64,000 bases of DNA from JAXGQE01 sp040766585 (GTDB lineage: Bacteria > Bacillota > SLNR01): contig JAXGQE010000003.1 in the NCBI GenBank assembly GCA_040766585.1, positions 62,001 through 126,000 of the forward strand, given 5' to 3'. Both the position numbers and the translations under genes were made by a program. Within the stretch, counting starts at the first letter, position 1, and each line of letters opens with the position of its first letter. Positions 45,808 to 55,364 of the stretch are shown one piece after another. The notes below the pieces were generated by a model. That model did no database searches. It had not been told where the DNA came from and saw only the letters and a list, made by a program, of their open reading frames with translations.

Positions 45808-45825
45808 TATCATCACCTCGGTCAA

Positions 45826-46276
45826 TCACACGTTACTTAATTCGTCTAAATCATCCGCTTTTTCAGGGTCGAGTTTACTATACCACAGAAAATCAATGAT
45901 TCAAAGGTCATAAATTCTCCAGAAATGTCCTACTGAAAGAAAAAATGCAATCATAGAATGTTAAAGAAAGGATATGGTCTCACAATCTCGAATTTGCTTG
46001 ATAATGGGATCGGATCATACACGAATGGAATACGTGTATGCTTTCGGTGCCAGATAGAAAATGATCGTGATTCGGATCGGATAGGGAAGAGCCAACCCAT
46101 ACTATCATCCAAATAGCGGGACCGATCATTCGCTTGAACATGCTTGAATGGAAAAATCAAGATCTTCATGTAACGGATTTATACCTCGCCCTGTAGAAGC
46201 CGTGATCATGATTCCTTGGGATACGGTTGGCATACAGCGAGGCTATGATTGCATATCGACATACGGGAGGGTGACT
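45826..46276 (+). other. Intergenic stretch with an inverted repeat at 46016-46040
   Basis: CATACACG (46016-46023) and CGTGTATG (46033-46040) form an inverted repeat with a 9-base gap. It may be an operator or a small hairpin for the btpA cluster. No other gene is visible between sigI and the BtpA gene. Confidence 0.5.
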
Positions 46277-47095
46277 ATGAGTATACTGAAACAAATCTTC
46301 AACACAGAAAAACCACTGATTGGAATGGTGCATCTGCCGGCTCTGCCGGGCCGTAACGGGTATGATCCCGAAAAAGGTAACAGTTTCATTTACAGCCGGG
46401 CTCGACAAGACTTGTTGAACCTGCAGGATAATGGAATTGATGGGGTCATTTTCTGCAATGAAGGAGATCTACCGTACTCTCTTCATGTAGGGACTGTGCA
46501 GGCTGCAACCATGGCAGCCGTGATCGGCCGGTTATCGGCAGAAATCAAAGTACCGTTTGGTGTGAATCTGCTCTTTGATCCGACGGCTACATTAGCTGTA
46601 GCCAAAGCGGTTGGAGCTCGATTTGTGCGAGAAGTGTTTACCGGAGTATTTGAAAGCGACATGGGCTGGATGAGTCCAGATCCAGCTGCTTTGTTTGATT
46701 TTAGAAGGCAGATTCATGCTGACTCAGTGGCCATCTTCAACAACATTTGCCCCGAGTTTTCCTTGTCGCCTGCGGCCAGACCGGTTGGTGACCGTGCAAA
46801 GATCGCGGAGTTTTTCCATTCCGACGCGATTTTAGTATCCGGAATTGCAGCAGGCACACCGGTGGATGTATCGATCCTGAAAGAAGCCAAGGAGGCAGTT
46901 CGAATAACGCCGGTCTTGGCCAATACGGGGGTAAACATGGATAATCTGGAACAGATCATGCAGATTGCAGATGGGATGATTGTGGGAACAGCGTTGAAAG
47001 AAGACGCATATACTTGGAATGCCGTTGATCCTCATCGGGTCCGGCAGATGGCAGATAAAGTACAGAGAATACGATCCTCGATGAGCAATCATTGA
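46277..47095 (+). CDS. BtpA/SgcQ-family TIM-barrel protein
   Basis: 272 residues from ATG 46277 (GGGAGG 7 bases before). PLIGMVHLPALPGRNG is the BtpA signature, then LQDNGIDGVIFCNEGD, FGVNLLFDPTATLAVA and VSGIAAGTPVD. BtpA was first described for photosystem I stability, but in heterotrophs it is found in sugar operons as SgcQ. It is followed 29 bases later by an FGGY kinase, then a TIM-barrel isomerase and an MFS permease, indicating a carbohydrate or polyol pathway. Confidence 0.9.
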   Translation: MSILKQIFNTEKPLIGMVHLPALPGRNGYDPEKGNSFIYSRARQDLLNLQDNGIDGVIFCNEGDLPYSLHVGTVQAATMAAVIGRLSAEIKVPFGVNLLFDPTATLAVAKAVGARFVREVFTGVFESDMGWMSPDPAALFDFRRQIHADSVAIFNNICPEFSLSPAARPVGDRAKIAEFFHSDAILVSGIAAGTPVDVSILKEAKEAVRITPVLANTGVNMDNLEQIMQIADGMIVGTALKEDAYTWNAVDPHRVRQMADKVQRIRSSMSNH

Positions 47096-47124
47096 GGAAA
47101 GACCATTGAAACGGGGTTGACTGC

Positions 47125-48588
47125 ATGAAGGAACTTATGCTGGTTCTGGACGTGGGGACATCCAGTGTTCGATCCGTTGCATACGACACAAAAGGACGGG
47201 TCGTTTCTCAGGGGAAAAAATCATACCAGACGCAATACCCCCATCCCGGGTGGGCGACACAAGATCCGGCTGACTGGGAGAAATCGGCCTCATTTTCCCT
47301 GAAGGAGATGGTCGACAGCATTCCCACAGGATTTACCCCGTTGGTTTTAACACTTACGGGTCAGTGTCCGACCTATGTTCCATTGGATCGATCCTTGCGA
47401 CTGGTCAGTGATGCGATGATTTATCAGGATAATCGAGCTGTCGCTGAAGCGGAGGAATTAGAATCTCTCATGGGGGCAAAACGGTTTCACCAGATCACCG
47501 GACACAGTCCCTGGGCGTTCTATATTCTACCGAAAGTAATGTGGCAGAAGAAACACCAACCCGACTGCTTCGAAAAGATCGAGAAGATTGTTCAACCAAC
47601 GGACTATCTGGCGTATATCTTGACGGGTGAACTGGCTACGGACCAAACCCATGCCAATGCGACACTGATGTACGATATTCATAATGAAAACTGGTCAGAT
47701 GAAATATTGACCAAGGTGGAGTTGAGCAAAAATATGCTGCCGGCAAGGGTCTTGAAACCTTGGCAGCAGGTTGGAACTCTCACCCGTACCATGGCAGAAA
47801 AGACGGGTCTTCCATGGGGATTACCCGTATTTATCGGTGCTGCGGACAGTCAGTGCAGCTGCCTGGGAACCGGAGCATTGGATCCATCAGTCATCAGTGA
47901 AATGTCTGGGACTTCGTCCTGTTTAAACAGTACAGTAGCTTCTGTGCTGGATCATCTTGCCGTCGGCCACTACAACCATGTCATACCCAATTGGCTCAGT
48001 ACGGAAATGGGGCTGAACACCACCGGCGCGGCCGTGAAATGGTTTCTCAACGGTGTTTTAAAGTGGAAATCAAAGCCCTATGTGAGGGCAGAAAAGTATG
48101 CTGAAGGATCGCCTGTGGGCTGCGGAGGTTTGTGTTTTATCCCTTATCTGTCAGACGGTGAGAGAGATACTCCCGGAGTCAAGGGAGGTTTCTACGGGCT
48201 GACTATGAACCACTCACAACCGGAAATGATCCGCAGTGTCTTTGAAGGTGTAGCCTTTTCTATTCGTAAACGCGTTGATCTCCTGGTTGAGGCTGGGTGC
48301 TCTTTTCAGGAGATGAGAGTGTCAGGGGGCGGTGCGAAATCTGATTTTTGGAATCAGATGAAAGCCAATATTCTGAAGTTCCCCGTCAGGTCGATTGCGG
48401 ATGTGGACGGTGCGGAACTGGGGGCTGCGATGCTGGGTGCCATTGGAGCAGGTATTTTCCCATCCTGGGAGACCGCTGTGGAAAATTGTGTTCCTGAAGG
48501 AAGAGTATTCATTCCTCAGGAAGATGCAGTCTCTCCCTACGAAGATTCCTATCAAACCTTTCTTTTCGTAGAGAGAATGCAAATGTGA
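47125..48588 (+). CDS. FGGY-family carbohydrate kinase
   Basis: 487 residues. VLDVGTSSVRSVAYD is the ATP phosphate-1 loop, YPHPGWATQDPADWE and LTLTGQCPTYVPLD are typical of xylulokinase-like members, GAADSQCSCLG and SGTSSCLNSTV are adenosine-side motifs, and VSGGGAKSDFWNQMKANIL the FGGY C-terminal signature. It phosphorylates a sugar or polyol. It is co-directional with BtpA and overlaps the frame of the next gene. The substrate is not determined. Confidence 0.93.
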   Translation: MKELMLVLDVGTSSVRSVAYDTKGRVVSQGKKSYQTQYPHPGWATQDPADWEKSASFSLKEMVDSIPTGFTPLVLTLTGQCPTYVPLDRSLRLVSDAMIYQDNRAVAEAEELESLMGAKRFHQITGHSPWAFYILPKVMWQKKHQPDCFEKIEKIVQPTDYLAYILTGELATDQTHANATLMYDIHNENWSDEILTKVELSKNMLPARVLKPWQQVGTLTRTMAEKTGLPWGLPVFIGAADSQCSCLGTGALDPSVISEMSGTSSCLNSTVASVLDHLAVGHYNHVIPNWLSTEMGLNTTGAAVKWFLNGVLKWKSKPYVRAEKYAEGSPVGCGGLCFIPYLSDGERDTPGVKGGFYGLTMNHSQPEMIRSVFEGVAFSIRKRVDLLVEAGCSFQEMRVSGGGAKSDFWNQMKANILKFPVRSIADVDGAELGAAMLGAIGAGIFPSWETAVENCVPEGRVFIPQEDAVSPYEDSYQTFLFVERMQM

Positions 48589-48611
48589 GCTGGAAAAAGG
48601 AGCTGTCAGCC

Positions 48612-49517
48612 ATGGACATTCAACTGGGTATCAATAACTGCTTTGCTGTAAAAAGATGGCCAGAACCGCATCACTGGGCGGCTCTGATCGCCGAAGAGCT
48701 ATCCATTTCCCAGGTACAGTTCTCTCTGGATTTAATCGATTTGGGAATGCCTATCCCTGAGCTGGTTCGGAAAGCGAAAGCTATTCGAAGAAGCTGTTCT
48801 GAAGCCGGGATATCCATCCATTCTGTATTCACGGGGCTGTCGGCATACCAAAGCAATCTGATGATGTCGCATGAAGAATCGGACCGTGAGTACTGGAAAC
48901 AGTGGTATGAGAAAGCTGCATGGTTTACCGGCGAGCTGGAATGCAGCATTCTGGGCGGCCATGTGGGAGCCTTGAGTATCGCGGATTTTGCCAATGATAC
49001 GAAAAAAGATGAAATCATTCAGTCATTTCTTCAAAAGATGCAGACGATTACCGAATTCGCCAAAGCCGTGGGCATCGAGAATTTTGTTCTGGAATGCATG
49101 CCCGTATACAGAGAGTTAACAGCCACAATCCACCATGCCCAGTATATGATAGCCAAGGTAAATGAGTCTGCTAGCATTCCGGTTTTTCTGTGTCTGGATA
49201 CAGGGCATCAGTGTGCCGTAAACAATGAGGGGCCTGAGCGACTTTTCGAGACATGGTATCAGCGTCTTTCTTCATGGGTCAGTATGATTCATCTTCAGCA
49301 AAATGACGGCCTTAGTGATCAGCATCGCCCATTTCAAGTATCAGAGAACGAACAGGGTGTAGTAAGGGCCGAAAAAATTCTGGAACTGATCCACCGAAAA
49401 CAACCCGCTCTATTTTTGGAGGTCATTCCTGCACACGAGGCAGACGACAAAAAAGTATTGGATAGTCTGAAAGAATCGGTTCTTTACTGGCAGAAGGCGT
49501 CAGCAATATATCGTTAA
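48612..49517 (+). CDS. Sugar-phosphate isomerase/epimerase (AP-endonuclease-2 TIM barrel)
   Basis: 301 residues from ATG 48612 (AAAAAGGAG precedes; GTG 48585 overlaps the kinase stop). WAALIAEELSISQVQFSLD, HSVFTGLSAYQSNL, ILGGHVGALS, VLECMPVYRELTAT and FLCLDTGHQCAV carry the acidic and His metal ligands of the xylose-isomerase-like family, close to erythrulose-phosphate epimerases. With BtpA and FGGY it suggests tetrose or branched-sugar breakdown (inference). Confidence 0.85.
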   Translation: MDIQLGINNCFAVKRWPEPHHWAALIAEELSISQVQFSLDLIDLGMPIPELVRKAKAIRRSCSEAGISIHSVFTGLSAYQSNLMMSHEESDREYWKQWYEKAAWFTGELECSILGGHVGALSIADFANDTKKDEIIQSFLQKMQTITEFAKAVGIENFVLECMPVYRELTATIHHAQYMIAKVNESASIPVFLCLDTGHQCAVNNEGPERLFETWYQRLSSWVSMIHLQQNDGLSDQHRPFQVSENEQGVVRAEKILELIHRKQPALFLEVIPAHEADDKKVLDSLKESVLYWQKASAIYR

Positions 49518-49544
49518 AATAGATCAACTGGAAAGAGGATGACC

Positions 49545-50828
49545 ATGGAGGCGCAATATTCTGGAACCCGAAGTCTTTTCAGAAATCGAAATTTTGTTCT
49601 GCTTTTTCTAGGCAGAATGGTGTCAAGGGTGGGGGATTCCCTGTACAGCCTGGGAATAACCTGGTTTATTCTGGATCTGACAGGTGCAGGAACAGTCATG
49701 TCTCTGTACTTGGCCACCGGTATGATGACTTACCTGCTCATGGGGCCGCTGGCTGGTGTATTGGTGGATCGCTGGAATCGAGTCCGCATTCTCTATATCA
49801 CCGATTTGATTCGTGGGATTCTGATTGGAATGGCTGGGATCCTCTATGTACTGGGCGCAGCGGATTCGATTTTCCTGCTGCTGCTGTTTTTGATTACCAT
49901 TGGCACAAATCTATGCAGTGCTCTATTCAATCCGGCAGCGACAGCCATAACGCCCATGGTTGTTTCATCGGAACATTTAACAAAGGCAAATTCAATGAAG
50001 TCCGTTGTGGACTCAGGTTCATCCATATTTGGACTTGTCCTGGGGGGTATTGTGTATACATGGGTAGGAATTCAGGGAATATTTATGATTAACGCCATAT
50101 CCTTCCTGCTGTCCAGTTTCTCAGAAATGTTCATTTCCATTTCGCCTGTAGCGGGAAAAGGCATTGTGGCAGAAAAGATACTCGGTGTTGGTGTTGTAAT
50201 CAAGGAACTGATTGACGGGTATAAATATATCCGCAGAGAAAACTGGCTCTTTATTATTACGATGTTCTCATTCTTTATCAATATTTTCATCAACCCGATC
50301 ATGACCATATATTTTCCGTTTATCGTCAATCAGATTATGAGAATTGAACCAATCTATCTTTCCTACATTCAGGCTGCCATCGGATCCGGCATATTGTTGG
50401 GATCATTGGCAATGAGTGTCCGACCTCAGAGAGATAAGATCTGGGCTGACTTGCGAGGAGCTTTTACCATCATGATGTTTCCCCTGGTATCTATTGTTGC
50501 CGCCTTCTTTCTTTTTTCAACGCAGCAAATGGAACCGATGTCTGTGATCGGAGTATTTGTTGGCGCTGCTTTTGTTATGGGTGTGATGATTGCTTTTGTC
50601 AATATTCCAGTGAACGTATTAATCCAGCGCCGTGTTCCCAATGAACTCCTTGGGCGGGTAGATGCGGTTTTCAGTACACTGCTGATGGCCGGAATCCCTG
50701 TAGGAACGATTATCGGGGGGATTGTAACCGACCGTTTTCCCATGGTCTGGATCCTGGCACTGACGTCGGGGGCATTGGTGAGCATAGCGGTGGCTGGATG
50801 GATAAAGAAAGACGCTTTGGATTTCTGA
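49545..50828 (+). CDS. Major facilitator superfamily permease (DHA3/MefA type)
   Basis: 427 residues, about 12 helices. RNRNFVLLFLGRMVSRVGDSL, the A-like loop VLVDRWNRVRILYITDLIRG and GGIVYTWVGIQGIF are of the macrolide-efflux (MefA/Bcr3) branch. ATG 49545 is 6 bases after AAAGAGG. Although it follows the sugar cluster, this branch is mostly exporters, so its link to sugar uptake is uncertain. Confidence 0.9.
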   Translation: MEAQYSGTRSLFRNRNFVLLFLGRMVSRVGDSLYSLGITWFILDLTGAGTVMSLYLATGMMTYLLMGPLAGVLVDRWNRVRILYITDLIRGILIGMAGILYVLGAADSIFLLLLFLITIGTNLCSALFNPAATAITPMVVSSEHLTKANSMKSVVDSGSSIFGLVLGGIVYTWVGIQGIFMINAISFLLSSFSEMFISISPVAGKGIVAEKILGVGVVIKELIDGYKYIRRENWLFIITMFSFFINIFINPIMTIYFPFIVNQIMRIEPIYLSYIQAAIGSGILLGSLAMSVRPQRDKIWADLRGAFTIMMFPLVSIVAAFFLFSTQQMEPMSVIGVFVGAAFVMGVMIAFVNIPVNVLIQRRVPNELLGRVDAVFSTLLMAGIPVGTIIGGIVTDRFPMVWILALTSGALVSIAVAGWIKKDALDF

Positions 50829-50869
50829 GCAGGATCCGTATAAGCCATATCCAACAGTTCCAGGCTTCA

Positions 50870-50898
50870 TTGAAGCGCGTGTACAAATGTGATACAAT
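50870..50898 (+). promoter_or_regulatory. Promoter of a candidate small RNA
   Basis: TTGAAG (50870-50875), 17-base spacer, TACAAT (50893-50898). No coding gene follows before the terminator at 51046-51088. Confidence 0.6.
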
Positions 50899-50904
50899 GA
50901 ACAT

Positions 50905-51088
50905 GCAAGGTTCCTGGTACAACATTATAGGATGTGCTGGGCGGGATATCCCAAAATATGATTTGAACAATTCATGATTCCATGATTTAGTCCGGTTATT
51001 ACGAAGCGTCGTGGCTATCCATCATAATAACGATTGCTAAAGTCAGCACTCAGCGGAAAATCCCGCCGGAGTGTTTTTGCTTTTTTTC
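50905..51088 (+). ncRNA. Candidate small structured RNA, about 180 bases
   Basis: It is bounded by a good promoter and a terminator (CACTC at 51047 with GAGTG at 51069, inner GCGG/CCGC pairing, then T-rich sequence). Inside, GTTATTA and TAATAAC (around 50996-51032) form an inverted repeat. No start codon with a ribosome site and no protein is visible. It does not match a tRNA, a T-box or any riboswitch core I can recognise. 6S-like or another regulatory RNA is possible; unproven. Confidence 0.45.
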
Positions 51089-51162
51089 GAGGATCTGATA
51101 TGAACCATAAGCATTATCTTAACCGAACTGGCTGTGTTTTACTGAGATTCTACGTCAGTACT

Positions 51163-52709
51163 TTATAAACCACCCTCAAAGCATTGATAAATATGCGTTC
51201 CTTCAAAATTCAGCTTTCACCCATTGGGTGAAAGAAAAATGCTCAAAAATGTGTTGAATTATCAGCTTTTATGAGTCGATATATGGTACAATAATAGTAA
51301 CAAAAGCAGAAAAAGGGGTTTAAATTATGATTAATAAAATTGATTTCACAGCTAAGAATCTAACATCAAATGCAGGTCTTTTTCTTCTCCTTGAGAACGC
51401 AAAAAGTAATGAGATTTTTGATCTAGTTGAAAATGACCTCGTATTTGATAATGACTCCACAAATAAAATCAAGATGAATCATATAAAGACGATGATCTGT
51501 GGTCACTTTATTGGTATAGACAAGCTAGAAACGTCTAAAGCTCCTTCAAAATGATCCACTCGTTAATGAATTTGATATTTCCGTAAAAGAACCTGAAACA
51601 GTGTCACGGTTTTGAGGAAACTTCACCTTTAGACAACACAAATGTTTAGAGACATTAATTTTGAAGTCTTTAAAAAACTGCTCACTAAAAATTGACATCC
51701 ATTACGATTGATATTGATAGTAGTGTAATCAATGAAGGTCATCAGAAGGTACGTAAAAAGGATATAATCCCAAGAAACTAGAAACCGATGCTACAATATC
51801 CAGTTTGCATTTTGCGACGAATTAAAAGCCTAAATCACCGGATTTATGAAAGTGGCAATGCTTACACAATAACGTTTGCATCTGAAATGATCAAAGAAAT
51901 AGTAGCCAACATCAAAACAGATGATTTAGAGATTTTATTTCGAATGGATAGTGGCTACTTTGATGAAAAAATTATTGAAACACGATAGAATCTCTTGGTT
52001 GCAAATATTTAATTAAAGCCAAAAGTTATTCTACGCTTGCATCCCAAGCAACGAATTCATCAGTTGTATTCGTTAAAGGTGAAGAAGGCAGAGAAACTAC
52101 AGAACTGTTTACAAAATTAGATAACTGGGAGAAAGACAGAAGGTTTGTTTGTGTCTCTAGGCATTGCTGAAACCAGAAAGAAAACCTAAATATCCCGCTT
52201 TTAGAAGGCTCTGAGTACGAATACTTTTTCTTTGTGACAAACACTACATTGCTTTCTGAAAAAGTAGTTATATCCTATGAAAAGCGTGGCAATGCTGAGA
52301 ACTATATTAAAGAAGCCAAATACGACATGGCGGTGGGTCATCTTTTACTTAAATCATTTTTGGGCAAATGAAGCGGTGTTTCAAATGATGATGCTTTCAT
52401 ATAACCTGTTTTTGTTATTCAGTTGATTCATAGAGCAGCCCCGAAATGCAATTGGCAGCAAATAAAGACCTTTCGTTTGAAGTATGTATTTCTTGCAGCC
52501 AAAATCATTAAAACCGCAAGAACTGTAATTGAATTTGTCAGAAAACTATCCGTACAAGGAAGTGTATGAAAAATGTCTGGTATAATAAAGACTATCATCT
52601 TGAAAATCGAGTGTTGCTCTGTGGATACTTGCAGGATTTAATAAGTATCTTTACTCCAAAGTTGCAATCAATAATTTATTGAAAAAGATTGAAAGGTGGT
52701 GGTAAATAA
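51163..52709 (+). mobile_element. IS1380-like element, left copy (degraded)
   Basis: AT-rich element, counterpart of 61335-62885. Candidate ends are TTATAAACCACC (51163-51174) and its partner GGTGGTAAATAA (52698-52709); these are approximate inverted repeats and the ends are not certain. The transposase within is disrupted. Confidence 0.6.
51327..52585 (+). pseudogene. IS1380-family transposase, disrupted copy
   Basis: It starts identically to the intact transposase at 61459-62721 (MINKIDFTAKNLTSN) for about 69 codons. A one-base insertion near 51532 then breaks the frame, and many later indels and stops follow. Pieces such as DDLEILFRMDSGYFDEKIIET are still readable. It may be intact in reality if the left arm is a low-quality consensus. 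Confidence 0.85.
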
Positions 52710-52852
52710 TGTTACAATGTGGGAAGTATCAGTTTAAATTCTTCTTGAAATAGTGTTCTTTTAATGGCAAAAAATGCGTGGAATTTAGGTTTTAACAATC
52801 CAGGATCTGTTGGATTGAAATCCATTCGACTACGAAATGGGAGGGTCAGAGG

Positions 52853-54235
52853 ATGAAAAGGAGAACAGTTCAAAGAAAACCTTACCGCTCTGGGGCTCAA
52901 ACAAGTACTTTCTTATCTGGATGATTCTCCGGAAAAGAACATTCAACGACTGATTCATTGGGTAGAACTATTCAATCCTGAAGGGATTGACGTGAAGGCT
53001 GGCATGATTTCGCAATGGGTTGCACGACTCCCAGGGGGAATTGGTATCTGCTGGTGAAAAGCTTATGGACAGATATTGAATCGAGTGTACGGAAAAAAAT
53101 ATTCGAGAATTTTGTCGTCAATATACACATGCATCGGCAGTGCAAGGCGAAGAAGCTGAGAGAACAGCACGGGTGCAACATCCCATGGGCCATGTTGATT
53201 GACCCAACATCGGCATGCAACATGAAATGCAAAGGATGTTGGGCGGCAGGGCATACGGGCATCAATTGACCATGGTTAGATACCCTGGACAGCACATAAT
53301 CCAGCAGGGAAAAGATTTGGGCATCTATTTATCTGCTATTCCGGCAGCGGTACCAGAGTAAGGAAAAGAGGATATTTTGAGACTCTGCCGAGCACAGTGA
53401 TTGCCTGTTCATGGCCTTTACCAACGCTACTTTAATTGATGAGAATTTTTGCTCAGCGGGTTTTTGAAAGTCAAGAATTTTGTTCCAGCCATCAGTGTGG
53501 AAGGATTTGAGTCTGAAACAGATCAGCGCGAGGACCTGGAGCGTATGCAGCGATGATGAAGGCCATGGCCATTCTGAAGAACTTACCGGCTGCCATTCGG
53601 ATTTTCAACCTGCTACTCACCGCGAGAATCTGTCGACAGTATCCAGTAAGGCGTATTTCGATGAAATGATTCAGCGCGGCTGCAAATTCGGTTGATTCTT
53701 TACCTACATCCCTGTGAGAGCAGGAGCAGTACGGAGCAGTGGTAACTGACGAACAGAGAGCATATATGTATCACCAAGTGCGAAAATTCCGACAGACAAA
53801 ACCGTTGTTTACCATGGATTTCTGGAACGACGCAGAGTATGCTAAGGCTGCATTGCCGGTGGACGGCGGTACCTCCACATTAATGCAAATGGAGATATTG
53901 AGCCGTGCGCATTTGTACACTACGCGGACTCCAATATACAATCGATCCATTATCGAAGCCTTGAAATCCCCCTTGTTTATGGAGTTTCATCAGCATCCAG
54001 CCATTTAATGAAAACCATCTTTGTCCCTGCCCACTGTTGGATAACCCGGATCAGCTGATTCATGTGGGTGGAAGCGACAGAGGCAGTATCCACCGATATT
54101 CTTCATGAAGAACCGGTGCGGGATCTCTGTGATAAGTGCCAGGAGACTGCCCTACGATGGAAATCAACAGCTGATCCAATCTGGGCCAAGCAGCAGGAAA
54201 ACATAAAAATGGCGAAGAAGAATGCAGCTATATAA
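52853..54235 (+). pseudogene. Radical SAM/SPASM protein, disrupted copy
   Basis: Counterpart of the intact gene at 59806-61188. The start (ATG 52853 after GGGAGG) is kept and fragments such as IDPTSACNMKCKGCW and the KSPLFMEFHQH stretch are readable, but at least a dozen indels split the frame. See the arm entry for the question whether this is real decay. Confidence 0.85.
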
Positions 54236-54270
54236 ATTCTGCCATTCCATGCAGAAAGGAGAAGTGCCAG

Positions 54271-55038
54271 TTGGAAATCTCTGTACGAACGATCTATTTC
54301 TCACCCACCGGTACCACCAACCGCATCGTAGAGGCCATAGGGCAATCCCTGGGGCGAGTGGGATTCTGTGGATCTGACTGGGCAGCGGGGTGATTTTCCT
54401 GACGGTCTGAGGTTTCAGCCGAATGATGTGGTTATTTTCGGGACCCCGGTTTACAGCGGACGCGCCCAAAGGATGCACTGAAAGCCCTGGAGAAGATGAA
54501 CGGGAACGGGGCCAGGATCGTAGCTGTGGCCATTTATGGGAATCCGGCATATGAAGATGCTCTGGTGGAGGTACTGGATATGGCGCGCAGAATAGTCGAG
54601 TTTGTCCCCGTTTTGCCGGGCTTTGTTGGTGGCATTCACGCATGTCGGAGATTATCCCTGGCCATGGGCCGGCCGGACCAGAGGTCTGATGAAAGCGAAA
54701 GATTTTGGCGGTGCGCAAAATATTCAACAATCAGGACTTGAGTATACGAATCCGTTCCTGGCAATCGCCCCTACCGTTCTGTATCGAGACGGGAACAAGC
54801 ACCTCTAACCGACGAACATCGTTGCATTCGCTGTGGACGATGTGTCAGCCTGTCACCCCAACCAGACTGATGGAGCCACAAGAACAGTGTACTTCAAACA
54901 GTTGTCTGTGATGTGCTGTGCATGCATAAAGAACCTGTCCGACCCAGGCCAGGGGTTTGGATCCGGAAATGGAGGGACTGGCCGAAAAGCTTTATCAAGG
55001 CAATCGAGAAAGAAAAAGAACCGATTTGGTTCCTTTAG
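54271..55038 (+). pseudogene. EFR1 flavodoxin-ferredoxin, disrupted copy
   Basis: Counterpart of the intact gene at 58985-59770, starting at TTG 54271 after AAAGGAGAAG. Stretches such as MNGNGARIVAVAIYGN are conserved, but indels break the frame repeatedly and the first 4Fe-4S motif is disrupted. Confidence 0.85.
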
Positions 55039-55137
55039 TCAATAAGAGAGTCGGTGAAAACCGGCTCTCTTCCAACCAATTAAGTGCACATCACTGATTG
55101 AGCCCTAGGGAATTAGAGAACGTCCCCTAGTAATTTA

Positions 55138-55312
55138 ATGGATTTTGCGATTCGAAATATTCTGAAGGGTGGAGATTTGGGTTAGGTTTTGTACCAGCAT
55201 GGACTCCGCATGCCCAAGAAAAAGGGTACACCCTTGATTTTGAGGAGGAAATTGTTCGTTCCATCATCCATTTTGGCATCAACTCTATCATCAAGTGAAG
55301 CAGGTTTTTGGG
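55138..55312 (+). pseudogene. GNAT acetyltransferase, 5' fragment
   Basis: Matches the first ~58 codons of the intact gene at 58409-58894 (MDFAIRNILKGGDLG) with indels and an early stop. The similarity stops abruptly after the codons for GFW, at 55312. This is the inner breakpoint of the inverted duplication. Confidence 0.85.
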
Positions 55313-55364
55313 ACATAAACAGTCATTAAATCATTCATGCTGCAGTCCTGATGCTGTGCTTCCA

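Larger units (their letters stand above)
51141..55312. repeat. Left arm of a 4.2-kb inverted duplication
   Basis: The arm matches the reverse complement of 58717-62907. It holds, in order, an IS1380-like element, a radical SAM gene, an EFR1 gene and the first part of a GNAT gene. Bases 51141-51532 differ from the right arm at only about one position; after that, 1-5 base indels and substitutions occur every few tens of bases through to 55312. Sequence beyond 55312 is clean. The sharp change suggests an unpolished consensus or misassembly. Confidence 0.9.
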
